The notes under the pieces: generated by a model | What the model was told of the DNA's origin: nothing | Database searches by the model: none | Seen by the model: only the letters and a program-made list of their open reading frames with translations | Program-made: the position numbers and the translations under genes | Assembly (NCBI GenBank): GCA_049889395.1 | Contig: JBMHDM010000030.1 | Span: 9,359 to 73,358, forward strand | Origin: UBA3537 sp049889395 | Lineage (GTDB): Bacteria; Bacteroidota; Bacteroidia; Flavobacteriales; Flavobacteriaceae | Length of the DNA: 64,000 nt | Direction: 5' to 3' | Part shown: one piece after another, positions 1 through 8,984 of the stretch | Layout of the letters: each line of letters opens with the position of its first letter | Position numbering within the stretch: the stretch's first letter is position 1

Positions 1-518
1 ATAAAACTATTAATGCTTGGTGTATGCCAGGCGGTAAAATTGTTTTTTACACAGGAATACTTCCCATTGCAGATAATGAAACTGGAGTAGCGGCCATCAT
101 GGGTCACGAAGTCGCTCATGCTTTGGCTAATCATGGACAACAACGTATGAGTGCCGGAGTGATGCAACAATTGGGCGCTGTTGCTGGGAATGTTGCCATA
201 AAAGATGACAACAAACGTAATTTATTTAATCGATATTATGGTCTAGGGAGTACAGTTCTAGGGGTCTTACCTTTTAGCCGATCTCACGAAGCAGAGGCCG
301 ATAAAATTGGGATCTATATCATGGCTATAGCTGGTTACAACCCTGATGAGGCTTCAAAACTTTGGGAACGTATGAAAGCTACAAACGAGGGTAAAAAAGG
401 CCCTCCTGAATTTTTGAGTACACATCCTTCCAACGACTCTCGAATCGTAAATTTAAAAGCTTTGGCCCCAGCTGCCCGAACTGAAGCAAAAAAGTTTGGA
501 GTAACAAGCTTTAAATAA
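1..518 (+). CDS. M48 family metallopeptidase, C-terminal part (5' end outside window)
   Basis: The reading frame is open from the first bases (codons from position 3), so the N-terminus and any signal peptide lie upstream of the window. The visible part begins N-A-W-C-M-P-G-G-K, a conserved M48 stretch, followed by the zinc motif HEVAHA and a downstream helix SRSHEAEADKIG that supplies the third zinc ligand (Glu). Family members of this type (YggG/LoiP-like) are zinc endopeptidases of the periplasm or outer membrane that degrade misfolded envelope proteins; the exact substrate is unknown. The C-terminal STHPSNDSRI motif is also typical. A terminator follows directly. Confidence 0.93.
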   Translation, partial: KTINAWCMPGGKIVFYTGILPIADNETGVAAIMGHEVAHALANHGQQRMSAGVMQQLGAVAGNVAIKDDNKRNLFNRYYGLGSTVLGVLPFSRSHEAEADKIGIYIMAIAGYNPDEASKLWERMKATNEGKKGPPEFLSTHPSNDSRIVNLKALAPAARTEAKKFGVTSFK

Positions 519-535
519 TAATTGCTTATTTTAGG

Positions 536-563
536 AGCTGCTAACACAATTGGCAGCTTTTTT
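536..563 (+). terminator. Intrinsic terminator after the M48 gene, touching the next start codon
   Basis: A 9-bp stem (AGCTGCTAA with TTGGCAGCT, one G-T pair) has a 5-base loop (CACAA) and runs into six T residues that end at the base before the ATG of the next gene. Position and form fit an intrinsic terminator for the M48 transcript. Confidence 0.7.
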
Positions 564-1889
564 ATGAAAACATTAAAACGTGGCAGTAAACAACTCATAA
601 AGGCATGGGCGTTTTATGATTGGGCAAATTCTGTTTATCCTTTGGTAATCAGTACAGCAGTTTTTCCCATATACTATACTAGTGTGACGAGTTCTTTTAC
701 GAATTCTTCTGGGGATATTAGCTTTTTGGGTACAACATGGAATCCAACAACCTTGTATGATTATACCCTTTCATTATCATTTCTGATTATTGCTTTTTTT
801 TCACCTATATTTTCTGGAATTGCAGACTACACTGGTAATAAGCTCAAATTTTTAAAAGGATTTTGTTTTTTGGGATCAGTGTCTGTTTCTGCCTTATTTT
901 TCTTTCAGGGCGAATCAACGCTTTGGGTGGCGCTTTTGTTTACCGTTTTGGCAAGCATTGGTTTTTGGGGGAGTATTGTTTTTTATAATGCCTATTTACC
1001 AGAAATTGCTTTTCCGGAACAACAAGACAATGTAAGCGCCAAAGGCTTTATGTATGGCTATGCGGGCTCAGTATTATTGCTTGTTTTTAGCTTAATTTTG
1101 GTTCAGAAACCAGATTGGTTTGGGATTACAGACCCCACTTTGGCTCCTCGCATTACTTTTATATTGGTTGGGTTATGGTGGCTAGGTTTTGCTCAATTTA
1201 CTTACCGTCGTTTACCAAATAATATCTACAATCACAACCCTGAAAAAGATTATATTTGGAAAGGTTTTTTAGAACTCAAACAGGTTTGGAAATCCTTAGA
1301 TTCCCATACACAATTACGTAACTTTTTGATTGCGTTTTTTTTCTTGAGTGTTGGCGTTCAGACCATAATTTTGATGGCTGGAATTTTTGGAAGTCAAGAA
1401 CTAGGTCTTCCGACATTAAATTTGATTTTGACTATTTTGATTGTTCAAATTGTAGCTATTTTTGGTGCTTATCTTTTTTCTAGATTATCTAATATTATCG
1501 GAAATTTGGCGACCCTTAAAATCACTTTAGCAATTTGGGGCATCGTATGTTTGATAGCCTTTATTTTGGATAAAAACTTACCCCATATTGATTATTATTT
1601 CTATGCCATGGGAATTGTTTTGGGATTTGTTTTAGGGGCAACACAGTCGCTCACAAGGTCAACCTATTCAAAGCTTTTGCCAGACACTCAAGATCACGCG
1701 ACTTACTTTAGTTTTTATGATGTTTCTGAAAAAATAGCAATCGTGATCGGAATGTTTTTATTTGGTCTGTTGGTAGCTTTAACAGGCTCTATGCAATATT
1801 CTGTGTTGACTTTAGCCCTATTTTTTCTCATTTCCTTTGTTGTATTAAATAACGTTCGTCAATCATCAAATCTGAAGCACAACAATTAG
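564..1889 (+). CDS. MFS permease of the UMF1 (Atg22-like) family
   Basis: A 441-residue polytopic membrane protein with about twelve hydrophobic segments. The N-terminal motif AFYDWANS (residues 16-23) is the signature of the UMF1/Atg22-like branch of the major facilitator superfamily; members are inner-membrane transporters, mostly of unknown substrate. The first hydrophobic helix with VYPLVISTAVFPIYY follows at once. An upstream TTG at 522 is in frame, but it would place the terminator hairpin inside the coding region, so ATG 564 is preferred. The central loop (roughly residues 205-235) is charged, as expected between the two six-helix halves. Substrate cannot be told from sequence. Confidence 0.88.
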   Translation: MKTLKRGSKQLIKAWAFYDWANSVYPLVISTAVFPIYYTSVTSSFTNSSGDISFLGTTWNPTTLYDYTLSLSFLIIAFFSPIFSGIADYTGNKLKFLKGFCFLGSVSVSALFFFQGESTLWVALLFTVLASIGFWGSIVFYNAYLPEIAFPEQQDNVSAKGFMYGYAGSVLLLVFSLILVQKPDWFGITDPTLAPRITFILVGLWWLGFAQFTYRRLPNNIYNHNPEKDYIWKGFLELKQVWKSLDSHTQLRNFLIAFFFLSVGVQTIILMAGIFGSQELGLPTLNLILTILIVQIVAIFGAYLFSRLSNIIGNLATLKITLAIWGIVCLIAFILDKNLPHIDYYFYAMGIVLGFVLGATQSLTRSTYSKLLPDTQDHATYFSFYDVSEKIAIVIGMFLFGLLVALTGSMQYSVLTLALFFLISFVVLNNVRQSSNLKHNN

Positions 1890-1965
1890 ATTTGGCATAG
1901 GAATTGACTATTTATATGCGCATTAAGGTCGTTTGAAACGATTTTAAGATTAAAACAATATAATT

Positions 1966-2012
1966 TTAACCCATATTATGGTTTAAAAATATTCTGTAAC
2001 ACATGACAGAAT
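1966..2012. promoter_or_regulatory. Two inverted repeats upstream of lon
   Basis: An imperfect palindrome at 1966-1988 (TTTAACC ... GGTTTAAA) is followed by a 7-bp hairpin ATTCTGT/ACAGAAT at 1991-2012, 14 bases before the lon start codon. Either could be an operator or an mRNA structure; no known regulator motif was recognised. Confidence 0.35.
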
Positions 2013-2026
2013 GACCTATTTTAAAG

Positions 2027-4477
2027 ATGAACAACCCAAAATACAAATTACTTGACAGTTTGTCACTACAAGATTTTGATGAAAATTCAGAACTAATTCC
2101 GTTAATGACAATAGAGGACGAAGAAGTGATTAAAAATGAATCACTTCCAATCACTCTACCCATATTATCTCTTCGAAACACAGTTTTATTTCCAGGCGTA
2201 GTTATTCCAATAACTGCTGGACGAGATAAATCTATAAAACTCATCAATGACTCCAACCATGGATCAAAAGTTATAGGAGTGGTATCCCAAAAAGATGAAA
2301 GTGTAGAAGACCCAAAGGCAGAAGATGTTAATACCATCGGTACTGTTGCTAGGATTTTGAAAGTTTTAAAAATGCCAGATGGCAATACAACAGTTATCAT
2401 TCAAGGCAAAAAACGATTCGAGATAGATGCGTTTTTATCTGAAGAACCTTATCTAACTGCAAAAATTAAAAGCGTACCAGAAATTATTCCCGTAAAAGAT
2501 GATAATGAATTTAACGCGGCGATAGATTCGATTAAAGATTTATCGTTAGAAATTATAAAACAGAGTCCGAATATTCCAAGCGAAGCTTCATTTGCCATAA
2601 AAAACATTGAAAGCAATTCATTCCTAATCAATTTTGTGGCCTCTAATATGGGAATCTCTGTTTCAGAAAAACAAGAGCTACTAGAGATTAATGAGCTGCA
2701 CCAAAGAGCCTTGGTAACGTTAAAACACATGAATGTTGAGTTTCAGCGATTAGAGCTTAAAAATGATATCCAATCTAAGGTTCAACATGATATGAACCAA
2801 CAACAACGTGAATACTTTTTGCAGCAACAAATTAAAACAATTCAGGAGGAACTCGGAGGTGTGAGTTACGAAGAAGAAGTAGAAGAAATGAAAAAAAGGG
2901 CCGCTGCTAAGACATGGGACGATAAGGTTAAACATCATTTTGACAAAGAAATTGGTAAACTCCAAAGGATGAATCCTCAAGTTGCGGAATATTCTATTCA
3001 AAGAAATTACTTGGATTTATTTTTGGATCTTCCTTGGAATCATTTTAGTCAAGATAATTTTGATTTAAAGCGAGCTCAAAAGATTTTAGACAGAGATCAT
3101 TTTGGTCTAGAAGAAGTCAAACGTCGCATCATCGAATATTTGGCAGTTTTAAAACTCAGAAATGACATGAAGTCGCCAATTTTGTGTTTATATGGCCCAC
3201 CTGGAGTAGGTAAAACATCATTGGGTAAATCTATTGCAGAGGCACTTGGTCGAGAGTATGTTCGAATTTCCCTAGGGGGCCTACGAGATGAAGCTGAAAT
3301 TAGAGGTCATCGCAAAACTTACATTGGTGCCATGCCCGGTCGAATTCTGCAAAGTTTAAAAAAAGCCGGTACCTCCAATCCAGTTTTTGTTTTAGACGAA
3401 ATTGACAAGCTTTCCAATTCGCATCAAGGTGATCCCTCCTCGGCGATGTTAGAGGTTTTAGACCCAGAGCAGAATTCTGAATTTTACGACAACTTTTTGG
3501 AAATGGGATACGATTTGTCTAAAGTTATGTTTGTAGCCACTTCCAACAGTTTGAACACGATTCAACCTGCTCTTTTGGATCGAATGGAAATTATCAACGT
3601 CAACGGTTATACCATTGAAGAAAAAATTCAAATTGGTAAAAAATATCTTTTACCCAAACAACTTAAAGAACACGGATTGAGTTCTAAAAACCTTAGAATC
3701 GGACAGCCCCAATTAGAGCAAATTGTTGAGGGTTATACTAGAGAATCTGGCGTTCGGGGATTGGAAAAACAAATTGCCAAAGTTGTTCGTTATGCCGCAA
3801 AGCATATTGCTATGGATGACCCCTATAATATCAAAGTTTCTAAAGAAGATATTATTGAGATATTAGGTGCCCCAAAATTGGAACGTGATCGTTATGAAAA
3901 TAACAATGTTGCTGGTGTTGTCACAGGTCTTGCTTGGACTAGAGTAGGGGGTGATATTTTGTTTATTGAATCCATTTTATCCGCAGGAAAGGGGGTATTA
4001 AATATCACTGGTAATTTGGGTAAAGTTATGAAAGAATCGGCCACTATTGCAATGGAATATATCAAGGCTAATGCCGAGGATTTTGGAATTAAAAACCATG
4101 TTTTTAGCAACTACAACGTACATATTCATGTCCCTGAAGGTGCTACACCCAAGGATGGACCAAGTGCGGGAATAACCATGCTCACCTCTTTGGTATCCTT
4201 ACTTACGCAACGCAAAGTCAAGAAAAGTATTGCGATGACAGGTGAGATAACACTCCGGGGTAAGGTATTACCCGTCGGCGGAATCAAAGAAAAAATATTG
4301 GCAGCAAAGCGGGCCAAGATAAAAGAAATTGTTCTTTCAAAAGCCAATAAACCTGATATTGAGGAAATTAACAAAGATTATTTGAAAGGACTCAAATTTC
4401 ACTATGTTTCTGAAATGCATGAAGTGATCGAAGTCGCTCTAACAAAGCAAAAGGTAACAAATGCCAAACAACTGTAA
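2027..4477 (+). CDS. lon: ATP-dependent endopeptidase Lon
   Basis: An 816-residue protein with the full Lon architecture: N-terminal substrate-binding domain from about residue 43 (LPILSLRNTVLFPGVV), coiled-coil linker (about 230-300), AAA+ module with Walker A GPPGVGKTS near residue 390 and Walker B VFVLDEIDK, and a C-terminal serine-lysine protease domain. The catalytic Ser lies in KDGPSAG (about residue 713) and the Lys in GGIKEK (about residue 754). Lon is a cytosolic homo-hexamer that degrades misfolded and some regulatory proteins. Length is normal and all active-site motifs are present. The gene seems to be transcribed alone, with structured DNA just upstream. Confidence 0.98.
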   Translation: MNNPKYKLLDSLSLQDFDENSELIPLMTIEDEEVIKNESLPITLPILSLRNTVLFPGVVIPITAGRDKSIKLINDSNHGSKVIGVVSQKDESVEDPKAEDVNTIGTVARILKVLKMPDGNTTVIIQGKKRFEIDAFLSEEPYLTAKIKSVPEIIPVKDDNEFNAAIDSIKDLSLEIIKQSPNIPSEASFAIKNIESNSFLINFVASNMGISVSEKQELLEINELHQRALVTLKHMNVEFQRLELKNDIQSKVQHDMNQQQREYFLQQQIKTIQEELGGVSYEEEVEEMKKRAAAKTWDDKVKHHFDKEIGKLQRMNPQVAEYSIQRNYLDLFLDLPWNHFSQDNFDLKRAQKILDRDHFGLEEVKRRIIEYLAVLKLRNDMKSPILCLYGPPGVGKTSLGKSIAEALGREYVRISLGGLRDEAEIRGHRKTYIGAMPGRILQSLKKAGTSNPVFVLDEIDKLSNSHQGDPSSAMLEVLDPEQNSEFYDNFLEMGYDLSKVMFVATSNSLNTIQPALLDRMEIINVNGYTIEEKIQIGKKYLLPKQLKEHGLSSKNLRIGQPQLEQIVEGYTRESGVRGLEKQIAKVVRYAAKHIAMDDPYNIKVSKEDIIEILGAPKLERDRYENNNVAGVVTGLAWTRVGGDILFIESILSAGKGVLNITGNLGKVMKESATIAMEYIKANAEDFGIKNHVFSNYNVHIHVPEGATPKDGPSAGITMLTSLVSLLTQRKVKKSIAMTGEITLRGKVLPVGGIKEKILAAKRAKIKEIVLSKANKPDIEEINKDYLKGLKFHYVSEMHEVIEVALTKQKVTNAKQL

Positions 4478-4540
4478 ATATTATCATTCCTCACAAATCA
4501 AAATAAAGCGATGAAAAACTCGTTTTTGTATTGAATTAAT

Positions 4541-4548
4541 TATTTTTG
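4541..4548 (+). promoter_or_regulatory. Bacteroidota -7 box before porQ
   Basis: TATTTTTG matches the TAnnTTTG consensus. It ends 7 bases before ATG 4556, which predicts an almost leaderless transcript and argues against the TTG at 4550. No good -33 TTTG is seen at the usual distance. Confidence 0.45.
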
Positions 4549-4555
4549 ATTGAAA

Positions 4556-5572
4556 ATGAGGAGATTAGTTTTGGTTTTTGCAGTGGGATTAAGTTCATTA
4601 CCGCTTTTTGCTCAATTGGGCGGAAAAGCCACCTATCAATTTCTCAACTTAATGTCCTCTCCTAGGCAAACAGCTTTGGGGGGTAAAATCATTACCAATG
4701 TCGATTACGATGTTACTCAAGCTATTTATAACCCAGCCACCATTAACGTAGATATGGACAACCAATTGGCATTTAATTATGCCAATCATTTGGGCGATAT
4801 CAGATATGGAACTGCGGCTTACGCCTATACGGTAGATCGAAGAACACAAACCTTTCATGCGGGTGTTACTTATGTTAATTATGGAAACTTCGACGGATAT
4901 GATGAATTTGGTAACAGTACTGGTTCATTCACTGGAAATGAAGTTGCTGTCTCTTTTGGATATGCACTTCAGATTGGATTTTCTGATTTTTATGCCGGTG
5001 CAAACGTCAAACTAATTTCTTCTAAATTAGAACAGTATAGCTCATTCGGGGGAGCTGTAGATTTGGGATTGATTTATATAGACTCTAATCTTGATTTCAA
5101 CGCTGCAATGGTCGTTCGAAATATCGGAACTCAATTTACAACCTATGCAGGACTAAACGAACCATTGCCGCTTGAAATTGACGTGGGGCTATCTCAAACG
5201 TTGCAAAATGTTCCAATTAGATGGCACCTAACTTTTGAAAATTTGCAACAATGGCCCATAGCAACTCCCAACCCCGCACGAGTAACTACCGACTTGAGCG
5301 GCAACCAAACCCAAGAAAAAATAGGATTTCTAAGCCAGCTAATCAGACATACTATCGTTGGTGTTGAGCTTTTTCCTAGGCGTGGATTTAATCTAAGAAT
5401 GGGCTATAGTTTCAGAAGATCAGAGGAATTACGAATCGAAGAATTAAGAAATTTTTCTGGTCTGTCTTTTGGTATTGGCGTTAAGTTTAATAAATTACGG
5501 TTTAGTTACACACATGCACGATATTCATTGGCCTCCAATACAAGTTTTTTAGGGATGCAAATCAGTTTATAA
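4556..5572 (+). CDS. porQ: Type IX secretion system protein PorQ
   Basis: A 338-residue outer-membrane beta-barrel-like protein with an N-terminal signal peptide (RRLVLVFAVGLSSLPLFA, cleavage likely before QLGG). The early stretch YQFLNLMSSPRQTALGG and the following NPATIN segment are typical of PorQ. PorQ, with PorV, PorU and PorZ, is linked to the cell-surface step of type IX secretion in Bacteroidota. The next gene is cmk, a porQ-cmk order I associate with related genomes (from memory). ATG 4556 is chosen over TTG 4550 because the latter would sit beside the promoter box. No obvious damage. Confidence 0.88.
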   Translation: MRRLVLVFAVGLSSLPLFAQLGGKATYQFLNLMSSPRQTALGGKIITNVDYDVTQAIYNPATINVDMDNQLAFNYANHLGDIRYGTAAYAYTVDRRTQTFHAGVTYVNYGNFDGYDEFGNSTGSFTGNEVAVSFGYALQIGFSDFYAGANVKLISSKLEQYSSFGGAVDLGLIYIDSNLDFNAAMVVRNIGTQFTTYAGLNEPLPLEIDVGLSQTLQNVPIRWHLTFENLQQWPIATPNPARVTTDLSGNQTQEKIGFLSQLIRHTIVGVELFPRRGFNLRMGYSFRRSEELRIEELRNFSGLSFGIGVKFNKLRFSYTHARYSLASNTSFLGMQISL

Positions 5573-5574
5573 CA

Positions 5575-6258
5575 GTGAAAAAAATTACAATTGCCATAGA
5601 CGGACACTCCTCTACTGGAAAGAGCACTTTGGCCAAACAATTGGCGGCTCATTTAAATTACATTCATATTGACTCTGGTGCTATGTACAGAGCTGTCACT
5701 CTTTTTGGCTTGGAACATGGGATAATTACAGAAGACAAGTTTGATCATAAAAAATTAATTAATGCCTTACAAAAGGTTAAGATAGAATTCAAAACAAGTG
5801 ACGACTATTCCACATTATTATTTTTAAACAATAATGAAGTATCTTCAGAAATCAGAAGCTTGAAAGTTTCAAGTTATGTAAGTAAAGTCGCTGCTATTCC
5901 AGAAATTAGATCAAAATTAGTGGCGGAACAGCGTCGGATGGGACAAGATAAGGGAATCGTAATGGATGGACGCGATATTGGCACCGTCGTATTTCCCGAT
6001 GCTGAACTCAAAATTTTTATGACCGCTTCAGCAGAAACACGAGCCAAGCGTCGCTTACGAGAACTTCAGGATGAAAATCAATTAGTCGATTTTGATGCTG
6101 TTCTTGAAAATATTAAATCAAGAGATTTTAAAGACTCTACAAGAAAAACCTCACCTCTAAAACAAGCCGACGATGCGTTGGTATTGGACAATTCAACATT
6201 GACACAACAAGAGCAGTTCGACTTGGTTTTGGAATGGGTTAACAACAGCCTTTGCTGA
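5575..6258 (+). CDS. cmk: (d)CMP kinase (cytidylate kinase)
   Basis: A 227-residue P-loop kinase: Walker A GHSSTGKST at residues 10-18, SGAMYRAVT (substrate-binding segment), the conserved MDGRDIGTVVFPDA block, and the lid-region RAKRRLREL arginines. It phosphorylates CMP and dCMP with ATP in the cytosol, feeding CTP and dCTP pools. Translation starts at GTG 5575, two bases after the porQ stop codon, so the two genes are probably cotranscribed. Length is normal for the family. Confidence 0.96.
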   Translation: MKKITIAIDGHSSTGKSTLAKQLAAHLNYIHIDSGAMYRAVTLFGLEHGIITEDKFDHKKLINALQKVKIEFKTSDDYSTLLFLNNNEVSSEIRSLKVSSYVSKVAAIPEIRSKLVAEQRRMGQDKGIVMDGRDIGTVVFPDAELKIFMTASAETRAKRRLRELQDENQLVDFDAVLENIKSRDFKDSTRKTSPLKQADDALVLDNSTLTQQEQFDLVLEWVNNSLC

Positions 6259-6291
6259 TAGTTATTTTTCTACACTTTAATACCAAGTAAT

Positions 6292-6329
6292 TTAAAACCT
6301 TTTGCGTGACTTAAAACCTTTTGCGTGAC
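6292..6329. repeat. Tandem duplication, 19-bp unit x 2
   Basis: The unit TTAAAACCTTTTGCGTGAC occurs twice with no gap (6292-6310 and 6311-6329) between the convergent cmk and LysM genes. It looks like a simple slippage or duplication event; no function is evident. Confidence 0.9.
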
Positions 6330-6378
6330 CAACTTCTTTTGGTATTTGGAATCGGTCTTACAAATTTGGAATGACCAA

Positions 6379-6735
6379 TCACTGGTCTGGGTAAATCAAA
6401 TCAGGGTCTTTTAAAATATGAGAATTAGCCTTAAAAATAGCAGTGTATTTCATCGGGTCGCCGTAATAGTGTTTGGCAATTTTCCCTAATGTTTCACCAC
6501 GTCTAATGGTGTGCCTGTGATACACACTTTGGTCTAAAACTCGAATATCGGCTTCAATATCTGTGGGATGTGATCCGCCAATAGATTTTATTTTGTACCA
6601 CAATATGTTTTTTTCATATGGTGTTTTGGCTGTTCCTTTGATCTTTAGGACACCATTGTCTTCTGAGACATCGCCTTGTTGTATGTTCAGTTTTGTGCCT
6701 AAATCCAGTACTGGCTGGTATTTTTGTTCAATCAT
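6379..6735 (-). CDS. LysM domain protein (BON-LysM, Kbp/YgaU-like), last strand cut off by a stop codon
   Basis: A 118-residue protein with a BON-like N-terminal half (about 7-67) and a LysM module (about 72-118: HTIRRGETLGKIAKHYYGD ... ANSHILKDPDLIYPDQ). The layout resembles E. coli Kbp (YgaU), a cytosolic potassium-binding protein. In such proteins the LysM normally ends YP-G/D-Q-V-L-x-I-P. Here TGA (6379-6381) follows PDQ, and the same frame then reads L-V-I-P-N-L before TAA at 6358-6360, just what the missing strand should look like. The protein therefore appears to lack its last seven or so residues through a nonsense change, unless the base call is wrong. Confidence 0.8.
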   Translation of the reverse strand: MIEQKYQPVLDLGTKLNIQQGDVSEDNGVLKIKGTAKTPYEKNILWYKIKSIGGSHPTDIEADIRVLDQSVYHRHTIRRGETLGKIAKHYYGDPMKYTAIFKANSHILKDPDLIYPDQ

Positions 6736-6998
6736 TATGATAGATTTATGGGTTATTACTGTCTAAATGTAAGCTATTTTTACAGATTAGTACGTTAAAT
6801 TATTGTCATTTTTTTATTATAAATGCAATCACTTGATAATCAAAATGATAAATGTTTGCTCAACTGATGTAATAGTTGTATTATTGCACTCTTCTTAGCG
6901 ATAGGGTTGGAGAGAAGACAAAAATATGTAATTAACACTTCTGTGTGTTTCGCATAATCCAACCGAAATAACACACGGAATACAAAACAATATCAGCT
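6736..6998 (+). promoter_or_regulatory. rpsA upstream region with leader hairpin (stem 6939-6949 / 6970-6980)
   Basis: This 263-base gap holds no gene. Just before rpsA it has a strong 11-bp stem (TTCTGTGTGTT pairing with AACACACGGAA, one G-T pair) with a 20-base loop, ending 18 bases before the start codon. A weaker CTTCT/AGAAG pairing lies near 6890-6918. In many bacteria S1 represses its own translation through leader structure, so this hairpin is a candidate control element (inference). No clear TAnnTTTG box was found. Confidence 0.5.
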
Positions 6999-8831
6999 AT
7001 GGCTGAAGAACTAACTCCAAATGCGGAGGCGTCCAAACAAGACACTCCTGTTGTTGAATCAACAACTAACGAAGCTCAAATTAGTCCTGAGCAATTTCTA
7101 AAAGACTTTAACTGGCACAACTACGAAGAAGGCATAGACCCCGTAGCAGACGAAAAACTCGATGAGTTCGAGAAATTAGTTGCTGAAAACTTCGTAGAAA
7201 CTCTTGACGATCAAGTCGTTGAAGGCACTGTAATTCACATCACAGATCGCGATGCCATTATTGATATAAATGCCAAATCAGAAGGTGTTATATCATTAAA
7301 TGAGTTCCGTTACAATCCTAACCTCTCAGTTGGAGACAAGGTAGAGGTTTTAATTGATGTCCGAGAAGATGCTACAGGTCAACTGGTATTATCACACAGA
7401 AAAGCTCGTGTGATTAAAGCATGGGATCGTGTGAATGCAGCCAACGAAACTGGCGAAATCGTCAATGGTTTCGTTAAATGCCGTACCAAAGGCGGAATGA
7501 TTGTCGATGTATTTGGTATTGAAGCATTTTTACCAGGTTCTCAAATTGATGTTAAACCGATTCGAGATTACGATCAGTATGTCAACAAAACAATGGAATT
7601 TAAGGTTGTAAAAATAAATCATGAATTCAAGAATGTTGTTGTCTCACACAAAGCTCTAATAGAAGCCGATATTGAGATTCAGAAAAAAGAAATTATCAGC
7701 CAACTCGAAAAAGGACAAGTCTTGGAAGGTATAGTTAAAAACATAACTTCTTACGGTGTCTTTATGGATTTGGGTGGTGTAGATGGCTTGGTACATATCA
7801 CAGATTTATCTTGGTCTAGAATCAGTCATCCAAGTGAGATCGTTGAGTTGGACGAAAAACTCAACGTTGTTATTTTAGATTTTGATGAGGACAAGTCCAG
7901 AATTCAACTCGGTCTTAAGCAATTATCCAAACATCCTTGGGATGCCCTTGGAGAAGATGTTAAAGTAGGTGACGAAGTTGAAGGAAAAGTTGTAGTTATT
8001 GCAGATTATGGTGCGTTTGTAGAAGTTGCTGAAGGTGTTGAAGGTCTTATTCACGTTTCTGAAATGTCATGGTCAACCCATTTAAGATCTGCACAGGATT
8101 TTGTTAATGTTGGCGATACCGTAAAAGCTCAAATATTGACTTTAGACAAAGAAGATCGAAAAATGTCATTAGGGATCAAGCAATTAAAACCAGATCCTTG
8201 GACTGATATCACTTCCAAGTTCCCTGTAGGATTCAAGCATACAGGTATAGTCAGGAACTTCACAAACTTTGGAGTTTTTGTTGAGATGGAGGAAGGAATT
8301 GACGGATTAATTTATATATCAGATTTATCTTGGACAAAGAAAATTAAGCATCCAAGCGAATTTTGTGCTGTAGGGGATAAACTTGACGTCATTGTATTAG
8401 AACTGGATGTAGAAGGACGTAAGTTGAGCTTAGGCCACAAGCAAACTACTGAAAATCCATGGGATAAATATGAAGCAGAATTTGGTCTAAATTCCAAGCA
8501 TACGGCATCTATTTATGAGGTTGTAGATAAAGGTGCAACAGTCAAATTTAATGAAGACATCGTTGCATTTGTACCTTCTAGACATCTAGAAAAAGAAGAT
8601 GGAACAAAACTCAAGAAGGGTGATGAAGCAGAATTTGTTATCATTGAATTTAACAAAGAGTTCAAGCGTGTTGTCGCTTCTCACACAGCGGTTTTCAAAG
8701 CTGAAGAGTTGAAAAACGTCAAGGCAGCGGCCAAAAAAGCAGCTAAATCTGCATCAGAAGCCAAAACCACTTTGGGGGATGCAAATACGGCATTGCAAGA
8801 GCTAAAAGATAAAATGGACGGAAAAGCTTAA
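6999..8831 (+). CDS. rpsA: 30S ribosomal protein S1
   Basis: A 610-residue protein with an acidic N-terminal extension and six S1/OB-fold repeats; several carry the block GxVxxITxYGVFMDLGGVDGLVHITDLSW or close variants (repeats at about 75-140, 160-220, 245-315, 330-400, 415-490 and 505-565). S1 binds mRNA at the 30S platform and helps unfold it for initiation. The C-terminus is a lysine/alanine-rich tail. The gene appears monocistronic: it has its own structured leader and is followed by a strong terminator. Confidence 0.98.
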   Translation: MAEELTPNAEASKQDTPVVESTTNEAQISPEQFLKDFNWHNYEEGIDPVADEKLDEFEKLVAENFVETLDDQVVEGTVIHITDRDAIIDINAKSEGVISLNEFRYNPNLSVGDKVEVLIDVREDATGQLVLSHRKARVIKAWDRVNAANETGEIVNGFVKCRTKGGMIVDVFGIEAFLPGSQIDVKPIRDYDQYVNKTMEFKVVKINHEFKNVVVSHKALIEADIEIQKKEIISQLEKGQVLEGIVKNITSYGVFMDLGGVDGLVHITDLSWSRISHPSEIVELDEKLNVVILDFDEDKSRIQLGLKQLSKHPWDALGEDVKVGDEVEGKVVVIADYGAFVEVAEGVEGLIHVSEMSWSTHLRSAQDFVNVGDTVKAQILTLDKEDRKMSLGIKQLKPDPWTDITSKFPVGFKHTGIVRNFTNFGVFVEMEEGIDGLIYISDLSWTKKIKHPSEFCAVGDKLDVIVLELDVEGRKLSLGHKQTTENPWDKYEAEFGLNSKHTASIYEVVDKGATVKFNEDIVAFVPSRHLEKEDGTKLKKGDEAEFVIIEFNKEFKRVVASHTAVFKAEELKNVKAAAKKAAKSASEAKTTLGDANTALQELKDKMDGKA

Positions 8832-8848
8832 GTGCCATTTTCATCATT

Positions 8849-8878
8849 AAAAAGCCCTTCTCACGGAGGGCTTTTTTT
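8849..8878 (+). terminator. Intrinsic terminator after rpsA
   Basis: The arms AAAGCCCT and AGGGCTTT enclose an 8-base loop and are followed by a run of T residues. The A-run 5' of the stem pairs with the T-run, so it might also act on the other strand. Confidence 0.9.
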
Positions 8879-8984
8879 ATTCATAAATGTTTTGATTGTC
8901 AATTTGGCAAAGAATTAACTTTTTTTTTGAATTTTAAGAGATTGATATTCATAATTTTATGGACCTATAAAACACTTGACATAT

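Noticed and set aside
522..563. TTG 522 as start of the MFS permease
   Set aside because: It would include the terminator hairpin in the coding region and add residues not expected before the AFYDWANS motif.
1966..2400. A leftward open frame opposite the start of lon
   Set aside because: It overlaps the Lon N-terminal domain and has no promoter or recognisable domain.
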